Shown in pieces: positions 1-7,308 of a stretch of 10,538 nt of DNA; position 1 is the stretch's first letter, and every line of letters begins with the position of its first letter. The notes below the pieces were generated by a model. That model ran no database searches and had not been told where the DNA came from. It worked only from the letters and a program-made list of their open reading frames with translations. The translations under genes were made by a program, and so were the position numbers. This stretch comes from Bacillota bacterium (GTDB taxonomy: Bacteria; Bacillota_E; JAJZYS01; JAJYTV01): assembly GCA_021845645.1 (NCBI GenBank), contig JAJZVM010000146.1, positions 1 through 10,538 on the forward strand. The letters run 5' to 3'.

Positions 1-684
1 CAGCCATCTCCCGGTCTTGCCAAAGCCTGCCCAGCGCCCTGCGCGCGGGTCCTCGCCGGGGGCGACGGCGCGCGTGCAGGGCCTGCAGCCGATGCTGGGA
101 TAGCCCTGCTCGTGCAGCGGGTTGTAGGGGACTTTCTCGCTCCTCACGTAGGCCCAAAGCTCCTCGTCGGACCAGCGCACCAAGGGGTTTACCTTGTACA
201 GATCATGCTTTGCGTCGCGCTCGATCGCTTTGGCGCCCTGGCGCGTCGGTCCCTGTGCGCGGCGCAGACCCGTCACCCAAGCGTCGTAGCCCTTGAGGGC
301 CCGCTGCAGCGGCTCCACCTTGCGCAGCTTGCAGCAGAGGTCCGGATCGCGCGTCCAGAGTTGTGCACCGTAGCGCTCCGCCTGGGCGTCCAGCGACAGC
401 TCTGGCACCATGCGGCGCAGGCGGATCGGATAGCTCCCGCTGAACTGCTCGAGCAGCGCGTAGGTCTCCGCGAACAGCACGCCGGTGTCGAGGCAGAAGA
501 CATCGACAGGGCCAGGCGACACTTGCGTCGCCATGTGGATGAGGGCGACGTCTTCGAGGCCAAAGGATGATGCTATCGTGATGCGCTCTCCGAACAGATC
601 GAGCGCGGCGGCGACGATCTCGGGCGGCTCAAGCTGCTCCCACAGGTTGCCCAGTTCGTTGAGGCGTTCCGATTCCACGATCAC
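1..684 (-). CDS. cysH: CysH, phosphoadenylyl/adenylyl-sulfate reductase (partial, C-terminus off the left edge)
   Basis: Reduces APS or PAPS to sulfite in assimilatory sulfate reduction, in the cytoplasm. I translated this frame by hand; it runs off the left edge. Visible marks: a PP-loop-like SSFGLEDVAL at about residues 39-48, CCKLRKVEPL with adjacent cysteines at 117-118, VTGLRRAQGPTR in the substrate region, and YPSIGCRPCTRAV with C200 and C203. The CC...CxxC set is the [4Fe-4S] ligand pattern of the APS-reductase type, so APS is the likelier substrate. Start: no ATG lies near the N-terminus. GTG at 684-682 has GAGG (696-693) eight bases upstream and is preferred; GTG at 690 and 678 are alternatives. 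The 228 visible residues are close to the usual 230-250. Odd: where the family has KTECGLH, which carries the catalytic cysteine, this reads KTGRWL at 224-228 right at the window edge. Divergent from the kdp operon. Confidence 0.9.
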   Translation of the reverse strand, partial: MIVESERLNELGNLWEQLEPPEIVAAALDLFGERITIASSFGLEDVALIHMATQVSPGPVDVFCLDTGVLFAETYALLEQFSGSYPIRLRRMVPELSLDAQAERYGAQLWTRDPDLCCKLRKVEPLQRALKGYDAWVTGLRRAQGPTRQGAKAIERDAKHDLYKVNPLVRWSDEELWAYVRSEKVPYNPLHEQGYPSIGCRPCTRAVAPGEDPRAGRWAGFGKTGRWL

Positions 685-922
685 GCTCACGACCTCGCTT
701 TCGCTTGCCTGCGGTCCGCCGCCCTCTGCGCGCGTGAGGCGGCGTCCACCCGACAACCTATGCGGTCAGAGCATCGACGGTCCGCGCGATGCGCTCGCTG
801 CCGCGTCCGCCCGACGACCCTGCCTTTGCGCACGGCAATACGCCTGCGTGCGCGTGGACGCGCCTAAGCACTGCCATCCGCGCATTCGTGTTCGTTTGCT
901 TGCAAGGCGAGGTGAGCGCCGC
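685..922. other. Divergent intergenic region between cysH and the kdp leader
   Basis: About 240 bases without a convincing gene. Open frames here on either strand have low-complexity Arg/Ala/Ser-rich products, no family signature and no good ribosome site. The cysH promoter must lie here reading left, but I see no clear -35/-10 pair for it. I also see no recognisable SAM or other sulfur-linked riboswitch on the minus strand. Confidence 0.5.
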
Positions 923-951
923 TTTACGTCGAGGATGGAGCATTCTATAGT
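923..951 (+). promoter_or_regulatory. Sigma70-like promoter of the riboswitch-kdp operon
   Basis: TTTACG (923-928) and TATAGT (946-951) are separated by exactly 17 bases. TATAGT matches TATAAT at five of six positions and TTTACG matches TTGACA at four of six. The predicted transcription start, about 957-960, lies only a few bases before the c-di-AMP aptamer, so nearly the whole leader would be riboswitch. The prediction rests on sequence and spacing only; an AT-rich patch in this otherwise GC-rich gap supports it. Confidence 0.6.
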
Positions 952-965
952 GACATAGTCAGTTT

Positions 966-1070
966 GGCCGAACCCGGAATGTACCGGGGCGGGGGAACCA
1001 GAGCAAAGGGGCGAAGCCGCGCAGGCGGCCGGGAACCTCCCACCGAGCCCGTCAGCTAACCTCGCAGGCC
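966..1070 (+). ncRNA. Cyclic di-AMP riboswitch (ydaO/yuaA class)
   Basis: This has the conserved elements of the ydaO aptamer in order. A GGCC strand (966-969) is followed by GAACCCGG; a 5-bp hairpin pairs CCCGG 973-977 with CCGGG 984-988; the conserved GGGGGAACCA lies at 991-1000 and AAGGGGCGAA at 1006-1015. A hairpin pairs GCCGC 1016-1020 with GCGGC 1025-1029, and a short hairpin pairs GGGA 1031-1034 with TCCC 1038-1041. The near-invariant 3' block GTCAGCTAACCTCGCAGGC spans 1051-1069, and GGCC 1067-1070 closes P1 with 966-969. The class binds two c-di-AMP molecules and is commonly an off-switch for K+ uptake, osmolyte and cell-wall genes. No U-tract terminator follows. A run AGGGGGG (1072-1078) lies directly after P1, so control of translation initiation looks more likely than attenuation. 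The downstream operon, a K+ importer, is a known kind of target. Confidence 0.93.
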
Positions 1071-1078
1071 CAGGGGGG

Positions 1079-1492
1079 ATGTGCTGCGGTGTGGGAGTAG
1101 AAACCGCCGGGCCGCAGGGAGGCCGCAAGGGGCAGATCGAAAGCGCCATCACCGGCGCCATGATCCACTACCAGGCGGGCCTCACCGGACACGGCCCGAC
1201 TGAGGGCAGGACCTACATCCTGGAAGACATGGTCATCGTCCGTTTCAAGGGCAGCCTGTCCCGCATGGAGCAGCACCTCGCGCAGCAGTTCGAGGGACGC
1301 AAGCTGATCAAGGAGATGCGCGTCGTCCTTCGCGAAGGCTCCAGTGAGGAACTGCAGGACATCGTGGCTCGTGAAACGGGGTGCCGGGTGGTATCGAGCC
1401 ACTCGGACATCTCGACCCGGACGGGGGAACGGATCGAGATCTACGTGCTCGACCGCAACCTGGAACGGGAACTTCGGCGCAGGAGCGATTAG
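1079..1492 (+). CDS. MpsC-like / DUF2294 family protein, first gene of the kdp operon
   Basis: A small soluble protein of the DUF2294 family (Pfam PF10057, named after MpsC of the Staphylococcus membrane-potential operon mpsABC). Family marks: GQIESAITGAMIHY at the N-terminal helix, GPTEGRTYILEDMVIVRFKG in the middle, and the strong C-terminal signature SDISTRTGERIEIYVLDRNL. No membrane segment or signal peptide is seen. The biochemical function of the family is not established. The gene lies 8 bases after the c-di-AMP aptamer and 125 bases before the small ORF leading into kdpF, so it should be under direct riboswitch control. Start is uncertain: ATG 1079 abuts the AGGGGGG run, leaving no room for a normal ribosome site, while GTG 1091 has a 12-base spacer. 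Family members usually begin near the KGQIE segment (from about 1127), so the first 16 residues may be partly untranslated. Confidence 0.85.
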   Translation: MCCGVGVETAGPQGGRKGQIESAITGAMIHYQAGLTGHGPTEGRTYILEDMVIVRFKGSLSRMEQHLAQQFEGRKLIKEMRVVLREGSSEELQDIVARETGCRVVSSHSDISTRTGERIEIYVLDRNLERELRRRSD

Positions 1493-1617
1493 CCGGAGGA
1501 CAGCCGCACAGCGGTGGTCAGCCGGAAAGTTGGCCGACGTCGGGGCGCTTAGGCACCCTGGCATCGGCTTTTGCTTTTGCCCCAGCGTTGGGAGACTAGT
1601 GGCACGGAGGCGAGATG
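1493..1617 (+). promoter_or_regulatory. Gap between mpsC-like gene and kdp genes, with a hairpin followed by T-tracts
   Basis: A 125-base non-coding gap inside the presumed operon. GCCGA (1533-1537) can pair with TCGGC (1564-1568), enclosing GGG/CCC, and is followed by TTTTGCTTTT (1569-1578). This resembles a weak intrinsic terminator or RNA processing element. A second small hairpin, CCCA (1581-1584) with TGGG (1589-1592), follows. It could reduce read-through into kdp or define mRNA stability. The five-base stem is short, so terminator function is uncertain. I see no second riboswitch and no strong internal promoter. Confidence 0.35.
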
Positions 1618-1707
1618 ATGGCGAACGTACTCGGACTGCTTGGCATCGCACTCTTCTTCGCCGTCCTGATCGTGGCCATCAGACCGCGGGGAGGTGCCCG
1701 CAAGTGA
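1618..1707 (+). CDS. Small one-helix membrane peptide upstream of kdpF
   Basis: A 29-residue ORF, starting MANVLGLLGIALFFAVLIVA and ending in a basic tail IRPRGGARK. It is one predicted transmembrane helix (about residues 4-21) with a positive C-terminus, which by the positive-inside rule faces the cytoplasm. Start: GGAGG at 1606-1610 lies seven bases before ATG 1618; the adjacent ATG 1615 would leave four. Its TGA stop (1705-1707) shares a base with the kdpF ATG (TGATG), so translation should be coupled. It is about the length of KdpF but lacks KdpF's PERF-like ending. From memory, some kdp operons (Alicyclobacillus acidocaldarius, kdpZ) also carry an extra small ORF before kdpF; homology to it is untested. 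I infer a small subunit, regulator or translational coupling leader of the Kdp complex. Confidence 0.6.
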   Translation: MANVLGLLGIALFFAVLIVAIRPRGGARK

Positions 1708-1790
1708 TGGCATCCCTGTTGCTCTTGGCGGTGTCGGTCCTGCTGATGGCCTATCTCGCCTACGCCATGCTGCATCCGGAAAGGTTCTGA
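1707..1790 (+). CDS. kdpF: KdpF, small stabilising subunit of the Kdp K+-ATPase
   Basis: A 27-residue hydrophobic peptide, MASLLLLAVSVLLMAYLAYA then MLHPERF. It is a single transmembrane helix with the characteristic KdpF ending (Y-x-x-L/M...PERF or AEAF type). KdpF is 25-30 residues in other bacteria and stabilises the KdpABC complex in the membrane. The ATG overlaps the upstream stop as TGATG. A GGGGAGG run at 1688-1694 could serve either this ATG or the in-frame GTG at 1704. It precedes kdpA by 16 bases, the usual order F-A-B-C. Too short for most automatic gene callers. Confidence 0.88.
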   Translation: MASLLLLAVSVLLMAYLAYAMLHPERF

Positions 1791-1806
1791 AAGGGGGAGC
1801 ACGGCT

Positions 1807-3504
1807 GTGACTTGGCAAGGGCTCCTCGGCGACGCCCTCCTCCTGGTCGTCGTCACCCTCGCGGCGGTGCCGGTGGGTCGCTACATGTACAACGTGTTCG
1901 AGGGCGACAGGTCCCTCCTCGACAGGGTCATGGGCCCTCTCGAGCGCGGCATCTTCCGCCTCGCCGGCATCGACGAGAGCCAGGGCATGGACTGGCGATC
2001 GTACGCCATAGCCTTCCTGCTCTCGAACCTCGCGATGGCCGTCGTCGTCTACCTCATCTTGATGTTCCAGCAGGACCTGCCCTTCAATCCGGCGCGCCTG
2101 GGTCCGGTCGCGCCGACGACCATCTTCAACACCGTCGCGAGCTTTGTCACGAACACCAACTGGCAGGTGTACTCGCCCGAGCAGACGCTCAGCAACCTGA
2201 GCGAGTTCGCGCTCCAGTTTCTGCAGTTCGCGACGCCCGCCGCCGGGCTCGTCGTGGCGATCGCCTTCGTGCGCGGCTTCGTGGCGGGGCGTAGGGACCT
2301 CGGCAACTACTATCGCGACCTCGTGCGGGCCCTGACGCGCATCTTCCTGCCGATCGCCTTCATCGCGGCGATCGCCCTGATCGCGACTGGCGTGCCCGAC
2401 ACCCTGTCGGGCTCAGTCATTGCGCACACGATCACGGGCGCTACGCAGACCATCGCCCGGGCGCCGGCCGCCGGCTTCGAGGCGATCAAGCAGCTCGGCA
2501 CGAACGGCGGCGGCATCTTCAACGTGAACTCCGCCCACCCGTTCGAGAACCCCGGCCCGCTCTCGAACCTGATCGAGGAGTTCCTGATGGCGCTCCTGCC
2601 GACATCGCTCGTCTTCACCTTCGGCCACTACATCAAGAACCGGCGCCAGGCCTGGATCATCTTCGGTGTCACCATGTCGCTCATGGTGGTGCTGCTCCTG
2701 GTGATCTACAGCGCCGAGGCGGCCGGCAACCCGCTTGTGCACCGGCTGCTCGGGGTGGCCGGCCCGAACTGGGAAGGGAAGGATACGCGCTTCGGCATAA
2801 GCGGCAGCTCTCTCTTCACCACGCTCACCACCGCCTATACCACAGGCGCAGTCAACACCATGCATGACAGCCTGACGCCTCTCGGCGGGCTGGTGCCACT
2901 CTTTGAGATGATGCTCAACACCGTCTTCGGCGGCAAGGGCGCGGGTCTGCTGAACATCCTGATGTTCTTCATCATCAGTGTCTTCGTGACCGGCCTGATG
3001 GTCGGGCGGACGCCGGAGCTCTTTGGCAAGAAGATCGAGGTGCGGGAGGTGACGGCCGCAGCGGCTGCGATGCTGGTCCACCCGTTCATCATCCTCGCGG
3101 CGACGGCGCTGGCGCTGAGCACGGCGGCGGGGCGGGCAGGAATCTTCAATCCTGGTTTCCACGGCATCTCGGAAGTGGTCTACGCGTATGCCTCCTCGGC
3201 CGCGAACAACGGCAGCGCCTTTGCGGGCCTCGGCGCGTCATCGCCGTTCTACGCGATCAGCACCGGCATCGTGATCCTCCTTGGCCGTTACCTTTCGATG
3301 CTGCTGCTGCTTTACATCGCGGGGTCGCTGTTGGCCAAGAAGACGGTTCCGGCCTCGACGGGCACGCTGCGTACCGACACCTGGACGTTCGGCTGGATCT
3401 ATCTCGGCATCGTCCTGATCGTCGGCGCCCTCACGTTCTTCCCAGTGCTTGCGCTCGGACCGATCGCGGAGCAACTCGCCATGCTGGCCGGAAGGGTGTT
3501 CTGA
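1807..3504 (+). CDS. kdpA: KdpA, potassium-binding and channel-like subunit
   Basis: The K+-selective subunit of the KdpFABC pump, an integral membrane protein of the superfamily of K+ transporters with four selectivity-filter loops. All four are visible: [10 protein letters not shown] (114-123), GTNGGGIFN (231-239), [17 protein letters not shown] (345-361) and NNGSAFAG (467-474). Also present are [15 protein letters not shown] after filter 2, GGKGAG at 375-380 and RTPE at 401-404. Its 565 residues match the usual 550-600, with about ten membrane segments. GTG start at 1807 with a GGGGGAG site at 1793-1799, seven bases upstream. It ends two bases before kdpB, so co-translation is likely. No missing filter residue is seen, so it should be a working subunit. 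Confidence 0.98.
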   Translation: MTWQGLLGDALLLVVVTLAAVPVGRYMYNVFEGDRSLLDRVMGPLERGIFRLAGIDESQGMDWRSYAIAFLLSNLAMAVVVYLILMFQQDLPFNPARLGPVAPTTIFNTVASFVTNTNWQVYSPEQTLSNLSEFALQFLQFATPAAGLVVAIAFVRGFVAGRRDLGNYYRDLVRALTRIFLPIAFIAAIALIATGVPDTLSGSVIAHTITGATQTIARAPAAGFEAIKQLGTNGGGIFNVNSAHPFENPGPLSNLIEEFLMALLPTSLVFTFGHYIKNRRQAWIIFGVTMSLMVVLLLVIYSAEAAGNPLVHRLLGVAGPNWEGKDTRFGISGSSLFTTLTTAYTTGAVNTMHDSLTPLGGLVPLFEMMLNTVFGGKGAGLLNILMFFIISVFVTGLMVGRTPELFGKKIEVREVTAAAAAMLVHPFIILAATALALSTAAGRAGIFNPGFHGISEVVYAYASSAANNGSAFAGLGASSPFYAISTGIVILLGRYLSMLLLLYIAGSLLAKKTVPASTGTLRTDTWTFGWIYLGIVLIVGALTFFPVLALGPIAEQLAMLAGRVF

Positions 3505-3506
3505 TC

Positions 3507-5555
3507 ATGGTACGGGGCATCTCCTATCAGGGCGTCTTCCGTCGGGCGTTCATCGACAGTTTCCGCAAGCTCGATCCGAGACTGCAGTACCGCAACCCCG
3601 TGATGTTCGTCGTGGAGATCGGCACCCTTGTGACGCTCATCATGAGCCTGGACCCCCGTGTCTTCGGTGGCCCTGCCGATTCGGGTGCCAGGGGATACGA
3701 CGTCCTGGTGACCGTGATCCTCATCGTCACACTGCTCTTTGCGAACTTCGCGGAAGCCCTCGCGGAGGGGCGCGGGCGCGCGCAGGCGGAGAGCCTTAGG
3801 CGCACCAAGGCCGAAACGGTTGCGCATCGCATCGACGAGAGCGGGGCGAAGCTCGGGGACGTGCCAGCGTCGCGCCTGCATAAGGGCGACCTCGTCCGCG
3901 TCGACGCCGGGGAGCTCATCCCGGCCGACGGCGAGATCGTGCGGGGCGTCGCCTCCATCGACGAGTCCGCGATCACCGGGGAATCCGCGCCGGTGATCCG
4001 CGAGGCCGGCGGGGACTTCTCGTCGGTCACCGGCGGCACGCGGGTGCTCTCGGACTGGATCGAGATGCGGGTCGAGCAGGAGCCCGGGAAGTCGTTCCTG
4101 GACCGGATGATCGCCTTGGTGGAGGGTGCCGAGCGCCAGAAGTCCCCGAACGAACTGGCCCTCACAGTGCTGCTCGCCGCCCTGACGCTGATCTTCCTCC
4201 TCGTCATCGACACCTTGCCGCCGATGGCGGGCTACCTGCACGCCAGCCTCTCCGTGGCGACACTGATCGCGCTGCTCGTCTGCCTCATCCCGACCACGAT
4301 CGGCGCGCTCCTCTCGGCCATCGGCATCGCCGGCATGGACCGCGTCATCCGGTTCAACATCATCGCGAAGTCGGGCAAGGCGGTGGAGGCGGCGGGCGAC
4401 GTGGACACGCTGATCCTTGACAAGACGGGCACGATCACGCTCGGAAACCGAATGGCCGACGCCTTCCAGCCGATGCCCGGCGTCGCCTACGAGGATATGG
4501 TCCACGCGGCGCTTCTGGCGTCGGAGCACGACGAGACGCCTGAAGGCAAGTCCATCGTCGTACTGGCCGAGCGGGAGGGACAGCATGTCGCGGCGGGGGA
4601 ACTGGACGGCGCCAGCCCGATCGTGTTCTCGGCAGAGACCAGGCGCTCGGGCGTGTTGCTGGCAAGCGGCCGCGAGATCGCGAAGGGCGCAGTGGACGTG
4701 ATCCGCCGCGCAGCAGAGAAATCGGGATCGCCGATTCCGCCGGAACTGGACGCCGTCACGGAGCAGATCGCGCGCTCCGGTGGCACGCCACTCGGCGTGG
4801 TCGAGGACGGCAAGGTGCTCGGCGTCATCCACCTGAAGGACATCATCAAGTCAGGCATGCAGGACCGCTTCGCCGCGCTGCGCCGCATGGGCATCCACAC
4901 CGTCATGGTCACGGGCGACAACCCCCTCACCGCGGCTACCATCGCGCGGGAGGCGGGCGTGGACGACTTCATCGCCGAGGCCAAGCCGGAAGACAAGATG
5001 CGCCGCATCCGCGAGGAGCAGGCCGATGGCAGGCTCGTCGCGATGACGGGCGACGGCACGAACGACGCGCCGGCCCTGGCGCAGGCCGACGTCGGCCTCG
5101 CGATGAACTCTGGCACAAGCGCAGCCAAGGAAGCCGGCAACATGGTCGACCTCGACTCGGACCCGACCAAGCTGATCGAGGTCGTCTCGATCGGCAAGCA
5201 GCTCCTCATCACCCGCGGCGCCATCACGACCTTCTCGATCGCAAACGACGTCGCCAAGTATTTCGCGATTATCCCGGCGATGTTCGTGACAGCGGTGCCC
5301 GCGCTGCAGGCGTTGAACGTCATGCACCTGACCTCGCCGCAGAGCGCCATCCTCTCGGCCCTGATCTTCAACGCCCTGATCATCCCGGCGCTCATCCCGC
5401 TGGCGTTGCGGGGTGTGCGCTACCGGCCGATGGGCGCAACAGAGATGCTTCGGCGCAACATCCTGATCTATGGCCTCGGCGGTGTCGTGCTGCCGTTCGT
5501 AGGCATCAAGCTGATCGACTTGGCGCTGACAGCCCTCGGTCTCGCACGGATCTGA
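3507..5555 (+). CDS. kdpB: KdpB, P-type ATPase catalytic subunit
   Basis: The ATP-hydrolysing subunit of the high-affinity K+ importer, a type IA P-type ATPase. Landmarks: actuator-domain TGES at 157-160; phosphorylation site DKTGT with D305; the nucleotide-domain segment [14 protein letters not shown]; the hinge motif GDGTNDAP from G515 with D516 and D520; and [15 protein letters not shown] with D581 and K584. D581/K584 correspond to the charged transmembrane pair linked to K+ transfer in E. coli (D583, K586). S160 corresponds to E. coli S162, whose phosphorylation inhibits the pump. The length of 682 residues equals the E. coli protein. ATG at 3507 is two bases after the kdpA stop. All catalytic residues I checked are intact. 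Confidence 0.98.
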   Translation: MVRGISYQGVFRRAFIDSFRKLDPRLQYRNPVMFVVEIGTLVTLIMSLDPRVFGGPADSGARGYDVLVTVILIVTLLFANFAEALAEGRGRAQAESLRRTKAETVAHRIDESGAKLGDVPASRLHKGDLVRVDAGELIPADGEIVRGVASIDESAITGESAPVIREAGGDFSSVTGGTRVLSDWIEMRVEQEPGKSFLDRMIALVEGAERQKSPNELALTVLLAALTLIFLLVIDTLPPMAGYLHASLSVATLIALLVCLIPTTIGALLSAIGIAGMDRVIRFNIIAKSGKAVEAAGDVDTLILDKTGTITLGNRMADAFQPMPGVAYEDMVHAALLASEHDETPEGKSIVVLAEREGQHVAAGELDGASPIVFSAETRRSGVLLASGREIAKGAVDVIRRAAEKSGSPIPPELDAVTEQIARSGGTPLGVVEDGKVLGVIHLKDIIKSGMQDRFAALRRMGIHTVMVTGDNPLTAATIAREAGVDDFIAEAKPEDKMRRIREEQADGRLVAMTGDGTNDAPALAQADVGLAMNSGTSAAKEAGNMVDLDSDPTKLIEVVSIGKQLLITRGAITTFSIANDVAKYFAIIPAMFVTAVPALQALNVMHLTSPQSAILSALIFNALIIPALIPLALRGVRYRPMGATEMLRRNILIYGLGGVVLPFVGIKLIDLALTALGLARI

Positions 5556-5574
5556 CGGGAGGAGGAAGTCACCC

Positions 5575-6162
5575 ATGGCCCTGGCTTTCTGGCGCAACCT
5601 GCGCCTTGCCGTGACGCTCTTCGTGATCCTGGGACTCGGCTATTCGCTGCTGCTGGTCGGAATCGGGCAGGAGTTCTTTCCATACCAGGCTCAAGGCTCC
5701 CTGATGGTAGAGAAGGGGCAGGTTGTCGGCTCGAGCCTGATCGGGCAGGAGTTCTCGGTCCCGGGACTGTTCCACAGCCGCCCCTCCGCGACGGTGAACG
5801 CGGCCACAGGCAGGCCGGAGCCCTACAACGCCGACAATTCGTCAGGCTCGAACCTCGGGCCGACGAGCCCTGCCCTGCTGAAGGAGATCAGGACCAATAT
5901 GGCTTTCCAGCGTGGGCAGGTGACGGGACCGATGCCGGGCAACCTGGTCGAGAGCTCCGCCTCCGGTCTCGACCCTGAGATCACCCTGCAGGCGGCGCTC
6001 GCGCAGGTGCCGGCCATCGCGAGGCAGACGGGCATCGCCCGGGGAGTGCTCAGGAACCTCGTGCTGAACCAGGCGCAAGGACCCTTCCTCGGCCTCTATG
6101 GACCGTGGCGCGTCAACGTCCTGAAGTTGAACCTGGCCGTTCGGCAGATCGAGGGACGATGA
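5575..6162 (+). CDS. kdpC: KdpC, periplasmic/extracytoplasmic subunit of the K+-ATPase
   Basis: KdpC is anchored by one N-terminal helix and helps assembly and K+ affinity. Seen here: positive residues then a hydrophobic helix at about 11-30, FHSRPSA at 66-72 (family FWGRPSA), YNADNSSGSNLGPTSP at 84-99 and SASGLDPEIT at 128-137, all family signatures. At 195 residues it is of normal size. A strong GGGAGGAGG site (5556-5564) precedes ATG 5575. The TGA overlaps the kdpD ATG by four bases (ATGA, 6159-6162), a sign of coupled translation. Confidence 0.96.
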   Translation: MALAFWRNLRLAVTLFVILGLGYSLLLVGIGQEFFPYQAQGSLMVEKGQVVGSSLIGQEFSVPGLFHSRPSATVNAATGRPEPYNADNSSGSNLGPTSPALLKEIRTNMAFQRGQVTGPMPGNLVESSASGLDPEITLQAALAQVPAIARQTGIARGVLRNLVLNQAQGPFLGLYGPWRVNVLKLNLAVRQIEGR

Positions 6163-7298
6163 GCGATTACCGCCGGCGCACCTCGGAGGAGGTGCTGGCA
6201 CAGATCGAGCGGCTGCGGCGGGCGCGGCACAAGATCTTCATCGGCGCCGCGGCAGGCGTCGGCAAGACGTACGCCATGCTCAGCGAAGCGCACGAGCTCA
6301 AGGAACATGGCATCGACGTGGTGGCGGCCATCATCGATACGCACGGCCGCCCGGAGACCGCCGCACAGGTCGCAGGCATCGAGGTCCTGCCGCCTCTGGC
6401 GGTCAGCCACGGATCGCTCGTGCGCCAGGAACTCGACCTGGACGCGGTCCTGAGGCGCGCGCCCGATGTCGTTCTGATCGACGAGCTCGCGCACCAAAAC
6501 GCCCCCGGCATGCGCAACCGCAAGCGCTGGCAGGACGTGCAGGAAATCCTGGCGGCCGGGATCAACGTCCACTCGACCTTGAACATCCAGCATTTGCAGA
6601 GCCTCAACGACATCGTGGCGCAAGTCACGGGCATCCACGTGCGCGAGACCGTTCCAGACTCCGTCGTGGCGGAGGCGACCGAACTCCGGCTGATCGACCT
6701 CGCGCCCGAGGCGCTGATCGAGCGGTTGAGGCAGGGCAAGGTCTACCCGCCGCAGCAGACGCAGCAGGCACTTGACAAGTTCTTCCGGCTCGGCAATCTC
6801 ACGGCTTTGCGGGAACTCGTCCTGCGCACGGTTGCGGACCAGACGGATGAAGACCTCGGCGAATACCGGCGTGTCCACCACATCACCGCGCCCTGGCCCA
6901 CCAAGGAGCGCATCCTCGTCTGCGTGACGTCGACGCCGCTCGGCCAGGTGCTCATCCGGCGCGGCTACCGCATGGCCGAGCGCCTCAAGGGAGACCTCCT
7001 GGTAGCGTCCGTGCGCGAGCCTCGACACACCCCTTCGCTCAAAGAGGCGCAGTTGCTCGACCTGAATCTGAGGCTGGCTGCCGAACTCGGCGCGCAGATC
7101 ATCCGCGCGGAGGACGCCGAGGTGGCCAAACGCCTCGTCGCCATCGCGAACGAGGTGGAGGCGACGCAGATCGTGCTCGGCGAGACGCGGCGCACCAGGC
7201 TCCAGGAAATCCTGCACGGCTCCGTGATCGACCGTATCCTGCGCGAGACGCGCGACGCCGACGTCCTGATCGTGGCGGGGACGCGGGAGGGGCGCTGA
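6159..7298 (+). CDS. kdpD: Short KdpD (KdpN-type): KdpD ATP-binding and UspA domains only, no histidine kinase
   Basis: Matches only the N-terminal cytosolic part of KdpD. Residues 22-230 are the KdpD domain, with a Walker A GAAAGVGKT at 29-37, IIDTHGRPET (58-67), VVLIDELAHQNAPG (104-117) and NVHSTLNIQHL (136-146). Residues 250-373 are a UspA-like domain starting ERILVCVTSTPLGQVLIRRG. The protein stops at 379, while full KdpD is about 900 residues with four membrane helices, GAF and histidine-kinase domains. No kinase remnant follows, since marR is encoded on the other strand immediately after. The reading frame has no break, so this looks like a settled short form rather than a fresh truncation. 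Start at ATG 6159 overlaps the kdpC stop; an upstream in-frame ATG at 6105 would lie deep in kdpC. Similar short KdpDs are known in cyanobacteria and, from memory, as KdpN in Alicyclobacillus. Likely an ATP- and perhaps nucleotide-sensing regulator without phosphotransfer. Confidence 0.93.
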   Translation: MSDYRRRTSEEVLAQIERLRRARHKIFIGAAAGVGKTYAMLSEAHELKEHGIDVVAAIIDTHGRPETAAQVAGIEVLPPLAVSHGSLVRQELDLDAVLRRAPDVVLIDELAHQNAPGMRNRKRWQDVQEILAAGINVHSTLNIQHLQSLNDIVAQVTGIHVRETVPDSVVAEATELRLIDLAPEALIERLRQGKVYPPQQTQQALDKFFRLGNLTALRELVLRTVADQTDEDLGEYRRVHHITAPWPTKERILVCVTSTPLGQVLIRRGYRMAERLKGDLLVASVREPRHTPSLKEAQLLDLNLRLAAELGAQIIRAEDAEVAKRLVAIANEVEATQIVLGETRRTRLQEILHGSVIDRILRETRDADVLIVAGTREGR

Positions 7299-7308
7299 TC
7301 AGGGCGCC
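7290..7308. other. Abutting convergent stops within a palindrome
   Basis: The kdpD TGA (7296-7298) and the marR TGA (complement of 7299-7301) touch, forming the palindrome TGATCA. Flanking GGCGC and GGGCGCC extend it into an imperfect inverted repeat. There is no room for a normal U-tract terminator for either gene; the GC palindrome has no T-run. Confidence 0.5.

Noticed and set aside
485..958. Plus-strand frame of 157 codons opposite cysH and the promoter region
   Set aside because: Opposite a clear cysH for much of its length and Arg/Ser-rich throughout; it would also overlap the predicted kdp promoter.
1052..1651. Minus-strand frame of 199 codons opposite the mpsC-like gene
   Set aside because: It overlaps the riboswitch 3' block and the DUF2294 coding region, both of which have strong signatures on the plus strand.
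2413..3162. Long minus-strand open frame of 249 codons inside kdpA
   Set aside because: It lies opposite a complete, motif-verified kdpA; the product is Arg/Glu/His-rich with no domain, typical of antisense frames in GC-rich genes.
3399..4832. Long minus-strand open frame of 477 codons across kdpA/kdpB
   Set aside because: Antisense shadow of kdpB; composition dominated by Arg, Asp and His with no recognisable fold or ribosome site.
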